NCBI GenBank assembly: GCA_035527835.1
Contig: DATKZS010000080.1
Location: 1 to 17,309 of the forward strand
DNA length: 17,309 nt
Reading direction: 5' to 3'
Source: DATKZS01 sp035527835 [NCBI: bacterium]
GTDB taxonomy: Bacteria; RBG-13-61-14
Shown here: positions 1-6,245 of the stretch, piece by piece
Position numbering within the stretch: position 1 is the first letter of the stretch
Layout: each line of letters opens with the position of its first letter
Position numbers and translations under genes: made by a program
Notes under the pieces: model-generated
Told to the model about the DNA's origin: nothing
Database searches by the model: none
The model's input: only the letters and a program-made list of their open reading frames with translations

Positions 1-148
1 GGCCCCAACCGGCTTGGCGAACCGGCCGACGGGAGCGCCAAGCAAGAAACATTCGCACCCAAGCCCTCTTAAAATCGTGTTTAAAAATAATCCTTGGCGC
101 TCTTGGCGTCTTGGCGGTTCTCCGGTCCGTTTATTTTGGACAGCACGG
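1..148 (+). mobile_element. MITE-like element, copy A (right part, cut by window edge)
   Basis: The right ~147 bp match the right part of the complete copy at 14408-14670, with about five differences by eye, including the terminus TATTTTGGACAGCAC. The left end lies outside the window. By analogy with the complete copies, the 9 bp after the terminus (ATTAGAAAT, 149-157) should also occur immediately left of the element, upstream of this window. The end reads GCACGG rather than GCACTG, so the exact boundary is uncertain by 1-2 bp. It contains an internal GCTTGGCG/CGCCAAGC inverted repeat. Open frames crossing it are repeat-derived and not genes. Confidence 0.8.
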
Positions 149-206
149 ATTAGAAATAACAATTTTAACGCCTTGAACCCTGGCTGCCGGCAACTGACTA
201 CTCTCT

Positions 207-240
207 TTATCCGTGTTAATCTGTGTTCATCCGTGGTTTT
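207..240 (+). repeat. 10-bp-periodic ATCCGTG repeat upstream of PHP gene
   Basis: Three phased units (TTATCCGTG, TTAATCTGTG, TTCATCCGTG) with an exact 10-bp period end about 11 bp before the PHP start codon. A shorter relative is at 3023-3042. I recall near-identical low-complexity sequences between genes of many unrelated environmental bacteria. The stretch 149-206 between this and the mobile element shows nothing recognisable. Confidence 0.6.
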
Positions 241-251
241 AAAAAACAGAC

Positions 252-1118
252 ATGATTGACCTCCACATCCACACCATCGCCAGCGACGGCCAGTACACCG
301 GCGCCGAGACCGTGGCGCGGTGCCGCGACCTGGACCTCGAGGCCATCGCCATCGCCGACCACAACTCCGTGGACAGCGTGGCCGAGGCCGAAGCCGCGGC
401 CCAAGACGCCGGGATCGAGTTCGCGCCCGCCGTCGAGCTCGATACCATCTTCCGCGGACGCGACCTCCATATCCTCGGCTACTTCATCGCCTACCGCTCG
501 CCGGAATGCAACGCGTACATGGAGGAAATCCACCGCGAAAAAATCAAGCAGGCCGGGAAGCGCGTGTCAAAGCTCCGCGAGAACGGCTTCGTGATAGAGT
601 TTAACGAGCTGATCGGCCTCTCGGGCGGACGCACCCCCACCGGCGTCGAATACATCGCCGCCCTCAAGCTCCACCCCGAAAACCTGCAAAACCCGGCGGT
701 CCGCGCCTTTATTGACGGGCCCCGATCCGACTCGCCCTTCAAGAACTTCTACCTCGACTGGCTCCGCGCCGGACGGCCCGCCTTCGTCCCCCTCGAAATC
801 CAGCCCGCCGAGCGAGCCATCGCCATGATCAAAAAACTCTCCGGCGTCCCCGTCCTCGCCCATCCCTCCGACACCCCCGAGCACGACGTCAACGCCCTCA
901 TTGACTTTGGGCTGATGGGACTCGAAGTCTATTCCTCCTATCACGACCCCGCCGCCACCGCCCGCTTCCTCGACCTCGCCCGCCGCACAAACGTCCTCAT
1001 TACCGCCGGCTCCGACTACCACGGACCAAACCGCAAACCCGAAGTCAAGCTCGCTTCCATCCCCGGCAACTCCTATGACCTCTTCCGCAAGCTTAAAAAC
1101 GCCGCTGGCATAGGGTGA
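252..1118 (+). CDS. PHP-domain metal-dependent phosphoesterase (YciV/RnaAM-like)
   Basis: This 288-aa protein is probably a cytosolic metal-dependent phosphoesterase of the PHP superfamily, in the subgroup that includes E. coli YciV/RNase AM and nucleoside 3',5'-bisphosphate phosphatases. The PHP motifs appear in order: DLHIHT (H5, H7), SDG (D12), ADHN (D36, H37), VELD (E62), LHILGY (H73), LAHPS (H204), an LEVYSSYH segment (E225, H231) and GSDYHG (D255, H257). These supply the usual trinuclear metal ligands, so it looks catalytically intact. The length (~285 aa) fits the stand-alone family rather than DNA polymerase PHP domains. The substrate (RNA 5' end, pAp or other) cannot be told from sequence. 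The ATG at 252 opens directly with the DLHIH motif, so little coding sequence can be missing. No clear Shine-Dalgarno precedes it; a periodic repeat ends ~11 bp upstream. Confidence 0.9.
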   Translation: MIDLHIHTIASDGQYTGAETVARCRDLDLEAIAIADHNSVDSVAEAEAAAQDAGIEFAPAVELDTIFRGRDLHILGYFIAYRSPECNAYMEEIHREKIKQAGKRVSKLRENGFVIEFNELIGLSGGRTPTGVEYIAALKLHPENLQNPAVRAFIDGPRSDSPFKNFYLDWLRAGRPAFVPLEIQPAERAIAMIKKLSGVPVLAHPSDTPEHDVNALIDFGLMGLEVYSSYHDPAATARFLDLARRTNVLITAGSDYHGPNRKPEVKLASIPGNSYDLFRKLKNAAGIG

Positions 1119-1263
1119 TGAAAGTAGCAAGTAGTCCGGGCCAGGAGCAAGAAGCCGGAAGAATCGGAAAAGAGAGAAAGGGGCGAGGAGGAGGACGCCG
1201 ATACTTTATATCGTCAAGATTCTCCGGCGTTCATCGGTTATATCCAAGGCAAAGGACGGATCG

Positions 1264-1347
1264 GCCGTCCCTCCGGGACTTGGCGGCTTGTCAATCATGG
1301 TCCCCAGGAATGAATTCCGGGGCTAATATCGGGACGTCCCTCCGGGA
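1264..1347. repeat. REP-like palindromic repeat (GTCCCTCCGGGAC pair)
   Basis: The palindromic 13-mer GTCCCTCCGGGAC occurs at 1267-1279 and 1335-1347. Between the copies is a hairpin of the form CCCxGGAAT-GA-ATTCCxGGG (~1301-1320). The adjoining AATTCCGGGGCTAAT recurs, one base different and inverted, at 6173-6187. It resembles REP-type intergenic palindromes. The rest of 1119-1263 holds purine-rich sequence with no gene I can support; an open frame through 1115-1420 looks repeat-derived. Confidence 0.55.
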
Positions 1348-1355
1348 CAAAGAGA

Positions 1356-1404
1356 GGACGCGGGGAATTCATCCTGAGCAAACTTTTTGTCCCCGTCCTT
1401 TTTT
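1356..1404 (+). terminator. Possible rho-independent terminator after PHP gene
   Basis: GGAC-GC-GGGGA (1356-1366) can pair with TCCCCGTCC (1390-1398) with a small bulge, and is followed by six T (1399-1404). The loop is long (~23 nt) and it lies ~240 bp after the stop codon, so this is only a candidate. Confidence 0.35.
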
Positions 1405-1410
1405 CTTGTT

Positions 1411-1446
1411 TATATCCTGAACATCCTATGCATCCCTGTTAATTTT
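1411..1446 (+). repeat. Periodic ATCCTG repeat, 3' of AAA+ gene
   Basis: Phased ATCCT-type units (ATCCTGAAC, ATCCTATGC, ATCCCTGTT) with a ~9-bp period match, at about 22 of 27 positions, the reverse complement of the left arm of the palindrome at 14734-14764. Only one arm is obvious here, so it may be a decayed palindrome. It sits just beyond the stop codon of the minus-strand AAA+ gene. Confidence 0.55.
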
Positions 1447-1450
1447 ATCT

Positions 1451-2956
1451 TCACTTCTTCCCCCCGTGCAGCAAATCCATGAGCTTGGTATCGAGGGACG
1501 CGGGCCGGGCGCGGGTTTTGGCCCAGTCGCGGAGCTCTTTGATGGATTCCTCGAGGGTTTCGGAGAGGGGGACGGTCTCGGCGATGGCGCGGCGTATGTC
1601 CCTGGCCTCGGGCTCGCGCTGCTGGGTGAAGGCGTCGTACATGGCGGAGATGACGACCTGCTCGATCTCGGAGCCGGAAAAGCCCTCGGCCACGCGGGCG
1701 AGCTCGCTGAGGTCAAAGTCCTCGGGCTTGCGGCCGCGCTTTACGAGGTGGATGCGGAAGATCTCGGCGCGCTCGGTATCGCGGGGCAGGTCCACGAAGA
1801 AGATGTCGTCGAAGCGTCCCTTTCTCACCAGCTCCGGCGGCAGCTCGGAGATGGAGTTGGCGGTGGCGATCACGTAAACGGCCACCTTTTTTTCCTGGAG
1901 CCAGGTGAGGAAGGTGGCGAAGGCGCGGGCCATGCGTCCGTGCTCCTCCCGGCCCGAGACGCGGTGGGCGGAAAAGCCTTTTTCGATCTCGTCAATCCAG
2001 AGCACGCACGGCGCGAGTCCCTCGGCCATGCGCAGCGACCGGCGGAGCTGGTCGCCGTCCGACTCCTTGTCCAGGATGGCGGAGAGGTCGAGCCGGATCA
2101 GCGGTATTCCCCACAGCCCGCTCACGGCCTTGGCGGACAGGCTCTTGCCGCAGCCCTGCACGCCCAGGAGCAAGAGGCCCTTGGGCTCGGGCAGACCGTA
2201 CTGGCGGGCGCGCTCGGTAAAGGCCTCGGCCCGGTCCATGAGCCATTTCTTGAGGAGGTCGAGGCCGCCGACGTCGGAGAGCGACTCGGAGGCCTCGTAG
2301 AATTCGAGCAGCTCGGAGCGGCGGAGCGCCTGGCGTTTTTCGTCGAGGACTTCCTTGACGTGGGCCTTGCTGAAGTCGGGGTGCGCGGTGAGGATGCGCT
2401 TCATCATGCGCCTCATCTCGCGGGCGGTGAGGCCGTGCGCGGCGCGGATCACGGACTCCTTGAGCCCGGCGTCGGCGGCGAGCGGGCCCTTGTGGCCGGT
2501 GAGCTTGATGCACTCGTCGAGGATGGCGGAGAGCTCCTTTCTGCCGGGCGGGACCAGGTCCATGACCAGGACCTCTTTGTCCAGCTCGGTGGGAACGGCC
2601 GAGACCGGCCCGGTGATGACGATGCCCTGGCCGCGCGATTCCATGAGCGGCAAAAGCTCGCGCAGCCGCCGGACCGTGAGCGGGTCCTTCATGGCGGTGT
2701 GGAAGTCGTGGAGCACGAACACGCGGGCGTCGGCCGTGGCGGCGATGCGGGCCAGCGCCGCGGCGGGGTCGGCGCCTTCCGCGCCTTTCTGGTCGCCGAA
2801 GCCGGAGCTTAGCGACCATGTGCTGAGCGGGCGCTTCAGGCGCGCGGCCGCGTCGCGTACCGTCGCCAGGGCCCGGTCCTCCTCCCAGGTGATCAGCTCG
2901 ACCAGCACGTAGCCCGCCGCAAGGTTCCTCGCCAGCTCCTGCGCCTCGTTCGCCAT
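1451..2956 (-). CDS. ycf46: Ycf46-type AAA+ ATPase
   Basis: This 501-aa protein is an AAA+ ATPase of the Ycf46 type, first named in plastids and cyanobacteria. Residues 1-215 form an N-terminal module that resembles a degenerate ATPase (VFVLHDFH at 79-86, IVITGP at 112-117) without a Walker A. The C-terminal AAA+ core has Walker A GVQGCGKS (265-272), Walker B VLWIDE (318-323), sensor-1 ATAN (364-367), an arginine-finger region RKGRFDD (378-384) and sensor-2 GFSGSE (425-430). The core should therefore hydrolyse ATP. The family lacks a well-established bacterial function; in cyanobacteria it has been linked to inorganic-carbon use (recollection). The ATG is preceded by GGGAGGG at good spacing. 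It is cytosolic, with no signal or membrane segment. It stands alone on this strand, convergent with the PHP gene and divergent from the FGE-like gene. Confidence 0.88.
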   Translation of the reverse strand: MANEAQELARNLAAGYVLVELITWEEDRALATVRDAAARLKRPLSTWSLSSGFGDQKGAEGADPAAALARIAATADARVFVLHDFHTAMKDPLTVRRLRELLPLMESRGQGIVITGPVSAVPTELDKEVLVMDLVPPGRKELSAILDECIKLTGHKGPLAADAGLKESVIRAAHGLTAREMRRMMKRILTAHPDFSKAHVKEVLDEKRQALRRSELLEFYEASESLSDVGGLDLLKKWLMDRAEAFTERARQYGLPEPKGLLLLGVQGCGKSLSAKAVSGLWGIPLIRLDLSAILDKESDGDQLRRSLRMAEGLAPCVLWIDEIEKGFSAHRVSGREEHGRMARAFATFLTWLQEKKVAVYVIATANSISELPPELVRKGRFDDIFFVDLPRDTERAEIFRIHLVKRGRKPEDFDLSELARVAEGFSGSEIEQVVISAMYDAFTQQREPEARDIRRAIAETVPLSETLEESIKELRDWAKTRARPASLDTKLMDLLHGGKK

Positions 2957-3022
2957 GGGCCTTTCCCTCCCGGCATTAATCTATCACGGGGTGGTGGGGT
3001 TGAAAAGGGAAGTCATTTTTTT

Positions 3023-3042
3023 AGCCGCGGATGAACGCGGAT
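3023..3042. repeat. Short ATCCGCG-type periodic repeat
   Basis: CCGCGGATGAACGCGGAT is a two-unit, inverted relative of the 10-bp-periodic repeat at 207-240 (reverse complement ATCCGCGTTCATCCGCGG). It lies in the divergent interval between the AAA+ gene and the FGE-like gene. Confidence 0.5.
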
Positions 3043-3097
3043 CATATTGATATGGTTTCGATCCTGAACGAGATGGGAACTTCCCTCTGGCAGGCTC

Positions 3098-3292
3098 TTC
3101 CCGCCCCGCAAGGGGCGGGAACATGAGTAGCCGTAGGTGCAACCTACGGAAGAGCGCCACCTGGGTCATCAACCCTGAAAGGGTTGAACCAAAAGCGGCG
3201 GGGAGGTGCGACCCCTTCAGGGTCGGGACGGTGTCGCGCGCTTTTCCGGGGGTTTCACCTCCCGGCTGCTCACGTCATTCCCCTTCGGGGAA
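3098..3292. repeat. Cluster of five short perfect hairpins
   Basis: Five separate inverted repeats sit in 195 bp of gene-free sequence. They are TTCCCGCCCC/GGGGCGGGAA with a GCAA loop (3098-3121); CCGTAGGT/ACCTACGG with a GCA loop (3131-3149); AACCCT/AGGGTT with a GAA loop (3171-3185); CGACCC/GGGTCG with a CTTCA loop (3209-3225); and TTCCC-C(TTCG)G-GGAA (3278-3292). None is followed by a T-tract, so they are not typical terminators. The remainder of the 2957-3375 gap holds only the short repeat at 3023 and a candidate promoter. Confidence 0.7.
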
Positions 3293-3312
3293 ATAGCTTG
3301 AGCAACAATGAA

Positions 3313-3340
3313 GTGAACTCAATGGCAACTGCGTTATAAT
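3313..3340 (+). promoter_or_regulatory. Candidate sigma-70 promoter for FGE-like/apbE operon
   Basis: A perfect TATAAT (3335-3340) lies 35 bp upstream of the FGE-like start codon. The -35 is weak (GTGAAC, 3313-3318, 16-bp spacer). The Shine-Dalgarno GGAGG follows at 3364. Confidence 0.45.
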
Positions 3341-3375
3341 AGGAGCGATCGTCAGCGATTGATGGAGGTGAGGTC

Positions 3376-4269
3376 ATGCACGTTCGCGCGAAGATATTTT
3401 TTGTCCTTTTCGCGGCCGCCATCGCGGGTATCGCGGTGGCGGGCTCGATGCTGGTGCTGGCGCACGAGGAGAAGGTGATACTGGCCCAGGCGGAGAACGG
3501 GGCGGGCAACGTTGCGCCGCAAGCAGGGCCGCCCCCTGCTCCCGCGCTGCCGGAGCGGATTATCTGGAAGGCCGATGGGGCGGCGATGGTGAGGGTGGCG
3601 GCGGGCCCGTTCATGATGGGGGGCGTGAGGAACGAGAACGAGAAGCCGCGGAGATCGGTCACGCTCCCGGGCTATTACATTGACCAGACGGAGGTCAGCT
3701 TCGGGCGCTACCTCCGCTTCTGCAAGGAGACGGGCCGGCGGCCGCCGGTGAGCATCCTGACGATGCAGACGGTGCCGGAGTCGGTGATGGCATTGCCGGC
3801 GGCGAACGTAAGCTGGGACGACGCGGACGCTTATTGCAAGTGGGCGGGCAAGCTCCTGCCCGGCGAGGCCGAGTGGGAGAAGGCGTGCGCGGGACCATCG
3901 GGCCGGGAGTATCCGTGGGGCAACGGCTGGAACGGCTCGGTCTGCACGAACCGGACGAACTCGGGCGACCACGCGACGCCGGTGGGCTCGCGGCCGGGCT
4001 GCAAGAGCCCGTACGGGGCCATGGACCTGGGCGGGAACGTGTGGGAGTGGACCGCGGACTGGTACCAGGCGTATCCGGGGTCGAAGCTGAATTTTGACAT
4101 GACGGGCACGGAGCGCGTGGTCAAGGGCGGGTCGTTTTTTTACAGCATTTATTTGCTGCGCTGCGCGGACCGGTACCATCTGCCGCCGGACGACATCTCG
4201 GACCAGAACGGGTTCAGGTGCGTGGTGACGCCGGGCAAAGACTTCAAGGACAGGATCGGGGTGCCCTGA
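3376..4269 (+). CDS. Exported SUMF1/FGE-fold protein lacking the catalytic cysteine pair
   Basis: This 297-aa protein has a basic N-terminus and one hydrophobic segment (residues 7-28), so it is a signal peptide or anchored in the inner membrane facing the periplasm. A low-complexity linker (38-59) leads to a formylglycine-generating-enzyme-like domain (~65-285). Its hallmarks are AAGPFMMGG (75-83), VSWDDADAYCKWAG (145-158), GEAEWEKAC (163-171), YPWGN (179-183), GNVWEW (220-225), VKGGSFF (249-255) and NGFRCV (278-283). True FGEs have two cysteines just after the GGS motif; here that stretch reads FFYSIYLLRC with one misplaced Cys (C263). Sulfatase maturation is therefore unlikely, and no sulfatase gene is nearby. 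Such folds also serve as binding modules. The start ATG follows GGAGGTGAGG. The apbE start is 19 bp after the stop, suggesting one transcript. Confidence 0.85.
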   Translation: MHVRAKIFFVLFAAAIAGIAVAGSMLVLAHEEKVILAQAENGAGNVAPQAGPPPAPALPERIIWKADGAAMVRVAAGPFMMGGVRNENEKPRRSVTLPGYYIDQTEVSFGRYLRFCKETGRRPPVSILTMQTVPESVMALPAANVSWDDADAYCKWAGKLLPGEAEWEKACAGPSGREYPWGNGWNGSVCTNRTNSGDHATPVGSRPGCKSPYGAMDLGGNVWEWTADWYQAYPGSKLNFDMTGTERVVKGGSFFYSIYLLRCADRYHLPPDDISDQNGFRCVVTPGKDFKDRIGVP

Positions 4270-4288
4270 AAGCAGGGGTGAGGTGGTG

Positions 4289-5410
4289 ATGAAGAGTTGT
4301 ATTCTCACGCAAAGGCGCAAAGGCGCAAAGAAAAAAACGATCTTTTCTTCACTTTGCGTTCTTTGCGCCTTTGCGTGCAATAAAAACCCCCAGAAACGCC
4401 CGTCGCGCCTGATACCGATCATGGCCCCCCTCTTAATTCTATTCATTTCCATCCTCCTTTTCCGCTGCGATCCCGCCCCCCAAGAGGTTAATGAGACCAG
4501 GCTGTACATGGGGACGGTGGTGGAGATCACGGTGCTGGGCAAGGACCGGGAGAAGCTTGAGGCCGCGAAGGACGCGGCGTTCGATGAGATCGGCAGGATC
4601 GAGCGTCTGATGAGCTCGTACCGCGATGACTCGGACGCGGCAAGGATAGATAACGGCGCGGGCGGCTCTCCGGTGGTGGTGGACCCCGAGGTTTACGACG
4701 TGGTCGCGCGGTCAGTGGAGATCTCGCGGCTCTCGGACGGCGCGTTCGACATCACCATGGGCGCGCTGTGGGGCGTGTGGAAGATAGACCCGGACCACCC
4801 TCAAGTCGGCGACCCGGCCGAGATCGCCGCCCGACTGCCGCTGGTGTCGTGGAAGAACATAGTCCTGGACAAGGAGCGCCACGCCGTCGGACTCAAAATG
4901 CCGGGCATGAAGATAGACCTCGGCGGCATTGCCAAGGGTTACGCGGTGGACCGGGCGATCGAGGTGATGGCCGAGCGCGGCGTGACCATGGCGCTGGTGG
5001 ACGCGGGCGGAGACTTGAGAGCGCTGGGCAGCCACGGCGGCCGGCCGTGGATGGTGGGCATCCAGGACCCGCGCCAACCGGGCGCCATCATCGGGACCAT
5101 GCCCGTCTCCGACATGTCCGTGGCCACCTCCGGCGATTACGAGAAATTCATCGAGAAGGACGGAAAACGCTACTGCCACATCTTCGACCCCCGCACCGGC
5201 CATCCCGCCTCCGCCGTCCGCTCGGCCACCATCATCACCCGCGAGGCCTGGAAGGCCGACGCCCTCGCAACCTCCGCCTTCGTCCTCGGCCCGGACCAAG
5301 GCATGGCCCTCATCGAAAAAACCCCGGGCGTCTCCGGCATCATCATTGACGGCAATGGCAAAATCATCGAAAGCACCGCCGTCAAAGGCCGGGTCACCTG
5401 GACCAAATAA
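4289..5410 (+). CDS. apbE: FAD:protein FMN transferase (ApbE)
   Basis: ApbE covalently attaches FMN, via a phosphodiester to Thr/Ser, to periplasmic flavoproteins such as Rnf/Nqr subunits or FMN-binding-domain proteins. Motifs counted from the in-frame ATG at 4421 are YMGT (29-32), DGAFDITMGAL (106-116), IDLGGIAKGYAVDRA (~169-183), DAGGDL, TSGDY, HIFDPRTGHPA and ADALATSAF; together they give an essentially complete enzyme of 329 aa. The start is debatable. ATG 4289 has a good upstream GAGG and lies 19 bp after the previous stop, but the leader then includes a 72-bp periodic palindrome (4306-4377) read in frame. ATG 4421 begins directly with a hydrophobic segment ending LLFRC, a poor lipobox, and lacks a Shine-Dalgarno. 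From 4289 the repeat itself encodes a lysine-rich n-region and a hydrophobic stretch ending CAFAC. Location is predicted periplasmic or lipid-anchored. No flavinylation substrate gene is seen in the window. Confidence 0.93.
   Translation: MKSCILTQRRKGAKKKTIFSSLCVLCAFACNKNPQKRPSRLIPIMAPLLILFISILLFRCDPAPQEVNETRLYMGTVVEITVLGKDREKLEAAKDAAFDEIGRIERLMSSYRDDSDAARIDNGAGGSPVVVDPEVYDVVARSVEISRLSDGAFDITMGALWGVWKIDPDHPQVGDPAEIAARLPLVSWKNIVLDKERHAVGLKMPGMKIDLGGIAKGYAVDRAIEVMAERGVTMALVDAGGDLRALGSHGGRPWMVGIQDPRQPGAIIGTMPVSDMSVATSGDYEKFIEKDGKRYCHIFDPRTGHPASAVRSATIITREAWKADALATSAFVLGPDQGMALIEKTPGVSGIIIDGNGKIIESTAVKGRVTWTK
4306..4377. repeat. CGCAAAG-type periodic palindrome inside the apbE leader
   Basis: The left arm CACGCAAAGGCGCAAAGG (4306-4323), with 9-bp phased CGCAAAG units, is mirrored by CCTTTGCGTG at the right end (4368-4377) and further TTTGCG units inward. 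The whole is a 72-bp imperfect palindrome centred near ACGATC. The same motif forms the host palindrome at 12412-12813. It keeps the apbE frame open. Confidence 0.8.
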
Positions 5411-5424
5411 CAGCATGCGGAGCG

Positions 5425-5997
5425 TCAGGGGCAAGGCACGGGCACGACCGCGTCGAGCGGGCCTTCCAGCTTGAGCGCCCAGAAATCGGGCAGGGGCACG
5501 AACACCGGGCCGAGCTTGAAGACCTCCCAGCCGAGCAGGAGGTCGTTGCTCCCTTTGTTGACGGCGACCAGCGGGCAATAGCCCAGCCCGGCGGGGTCGT
5601 ACCAGGGGTTGCCGGCAATGGTGTAATCGAGGAACTGGTCTCCGGACCATCCTCCCGGAAACCTCAGGCCCCGGGCCGGGAGCACCCGGTAATGGCCGAA
5701 GGAAACCTGCCCGCCCTTCGAGTCGGTCATGGGCTTGCCCGGCCCGTCCCATCCCGTCTGCTCCATGCGCACGTTCCAGCCGCGCAGGCCGCCGGTTTGC
5801 GGATCGCGAACAAAGGTCTTGCGGAAGGTCTTCCACAGGATCTTGTTCATGATGGGAGGCAGGCTGAGATCAATGCCGCGGTACATGGTGTTATCCAGGG
5901 CGTCGAGGCCGATGGGATGGGCGGCCATCATTATCTGCTTTCTCTGGGCGTTATTCATGTTGAGCAGATCATCGAGCGTCAGATCGGGTTCGGTCAT
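5425..5997 (-). CDS. Hypothetical protein, 190 aa
   Basis: I do not recognise this family. The frame is well supported: AAGGAG lies ~7 nt before the ATG, a good promoter-like pair lies upstream (6044-6073), and codon use matches neighbours. It converges on apbE with only 14 bp between stops. There is no signal peptide or membrane segment. The N-terminus (1-50) is acidic then helical-looking, with an NMNNAQRKQIMMAAHPIGL stretch. The middle has basic WKTFRKTFV (55-63) and GWNVRMEQTGWDG. The C-terminal half is rich in Gly, Trp and Pro (PARGLRFPGGWSGDQFLDY, NPWYDPAGLGY), suggesting a beta-rich fold, and it ends VVPVPCP. The phrase GPGKPMTDSKGGQVSFGHYRV resembles a substrate-binding beta-barrel, but that is speculation. 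No function is assigned. Confidence 0.75.
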   Translation of the reverse strand: MTEPDLTLDDLLNMNNAQRKQIMMAAHPIGLDALDNTMYRGIDLSLPPIMNKILWKTFRKTFVRDPQTGGLRGWNVRMEQTGWDGPGKPMTDSKGGQVSFGHYRVLPARGLRFPGGWSGDQFLDYTIAGNPWYDPAGLGYCPLVAVNKGSNDLLLGWEVFKLGPVFVPLPDFWALKLEGPLDAVVPVPCP

Positions 5998-6043
5998 TTT
6001 TTTCTCCTTCTTTTCTTTTGTCCCGCCGCCCGGGTTCAGAAAT

Positions 6044-6073
6044 ACTATAGATCGGCTTCACTTGGTTTTTCAA
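6044..6073 (-). promoter_or_regulatory. Candidate sigma-70 promoter for the 190-aa gene
   Basis: Read on the minus strand, TTGAAA (6073-6068) and TATAGT (6049-6044) are separated by 18 bp, ~47 bp upstream of the start codon at 5997. It matches consensus well in a GC-rich genome. Confidence 0.5.
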
Positions 6074-6128
6074 TGGGTCGCATAATGTTCCCCGATTCCC
6101 GGTCAGGCGTGATGGACGATTTTGGCGT

Positions 6129-6187
6129 GGGCCTCTGGCCTGCGCCAGGGCAGGCGGAAGGCCCGCACTACAATTAGCCCAGGAATT
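6129..6187. repeat. Two-stem hairpin plus partial REP-like motif
   Basis: GGGCCT (6129-6134) pairs with AGGCCC (6159-6164), enclosing an inner stem GCCTGC/GCAGGC (6138-6143/6150-6155). It is followed at 6173-6187 by ATTAGCCCAGGAATT, the inverted near-copy (14 of 15) of the motif in the 1264-1347 repeat. The region lies between divergent promoters and abuts the -35 of the SRPBCC gene. Confidence 0.55.
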
Positions 6188-6191
6188 TTAC

Positions 6192-6220
6192 TTGACGATT
6201 CAATGTCAGCCATCTAAAAT
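6192..6220 (+). promoter_or_regulatory. Sigma-70 promoter for the SRPBCC gene
   Basis: TTGACG (6192-6197), a 17-bp spacer and TAAAAT (6215-6220) give a near-consensus promoter. GGAGG follows at 6232 and the ATG at 6246. This argues against any start upstream of 6246, because the -35 would then be coding. Confidence 0.65.
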
Positions 6221-6245
6221 ACAGCGATTGGCGGAGGTTAATCGG

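Noticed and set aside
14-259. 81-aa open frame
   Set aside because: It is a translation of MITE copy A and the following periodic repeat; the same reading appears in copy C, driven by repeat identity rather than coding selection.
1115-1420. 101-aa open frame after the PHP gene
   Set aside because: It runs through the REP-like repeat and a possible terminator, without ribosome site or recognisable protein features.
1466-2812. 448-aa plus-strand open frame opposite the AAA+ gene
   Set aside because: The minus strand encodes a complete Ycf46-type ATPase with all motifs; the plus frame is a GC-rich shadow.
3098-3292. Rho-independent terminators
   Set aside because: The hairpins lack T-tracts on either strand and are not placed just after a stop codon.
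6192-6245. Upstream TTG start adding 18 codons to the SRPBCC protein
   Set aside because: The TTG is part of the -35 hexamer of a good promoter, and the downstream ATG has the ribosome site and signal peptide.
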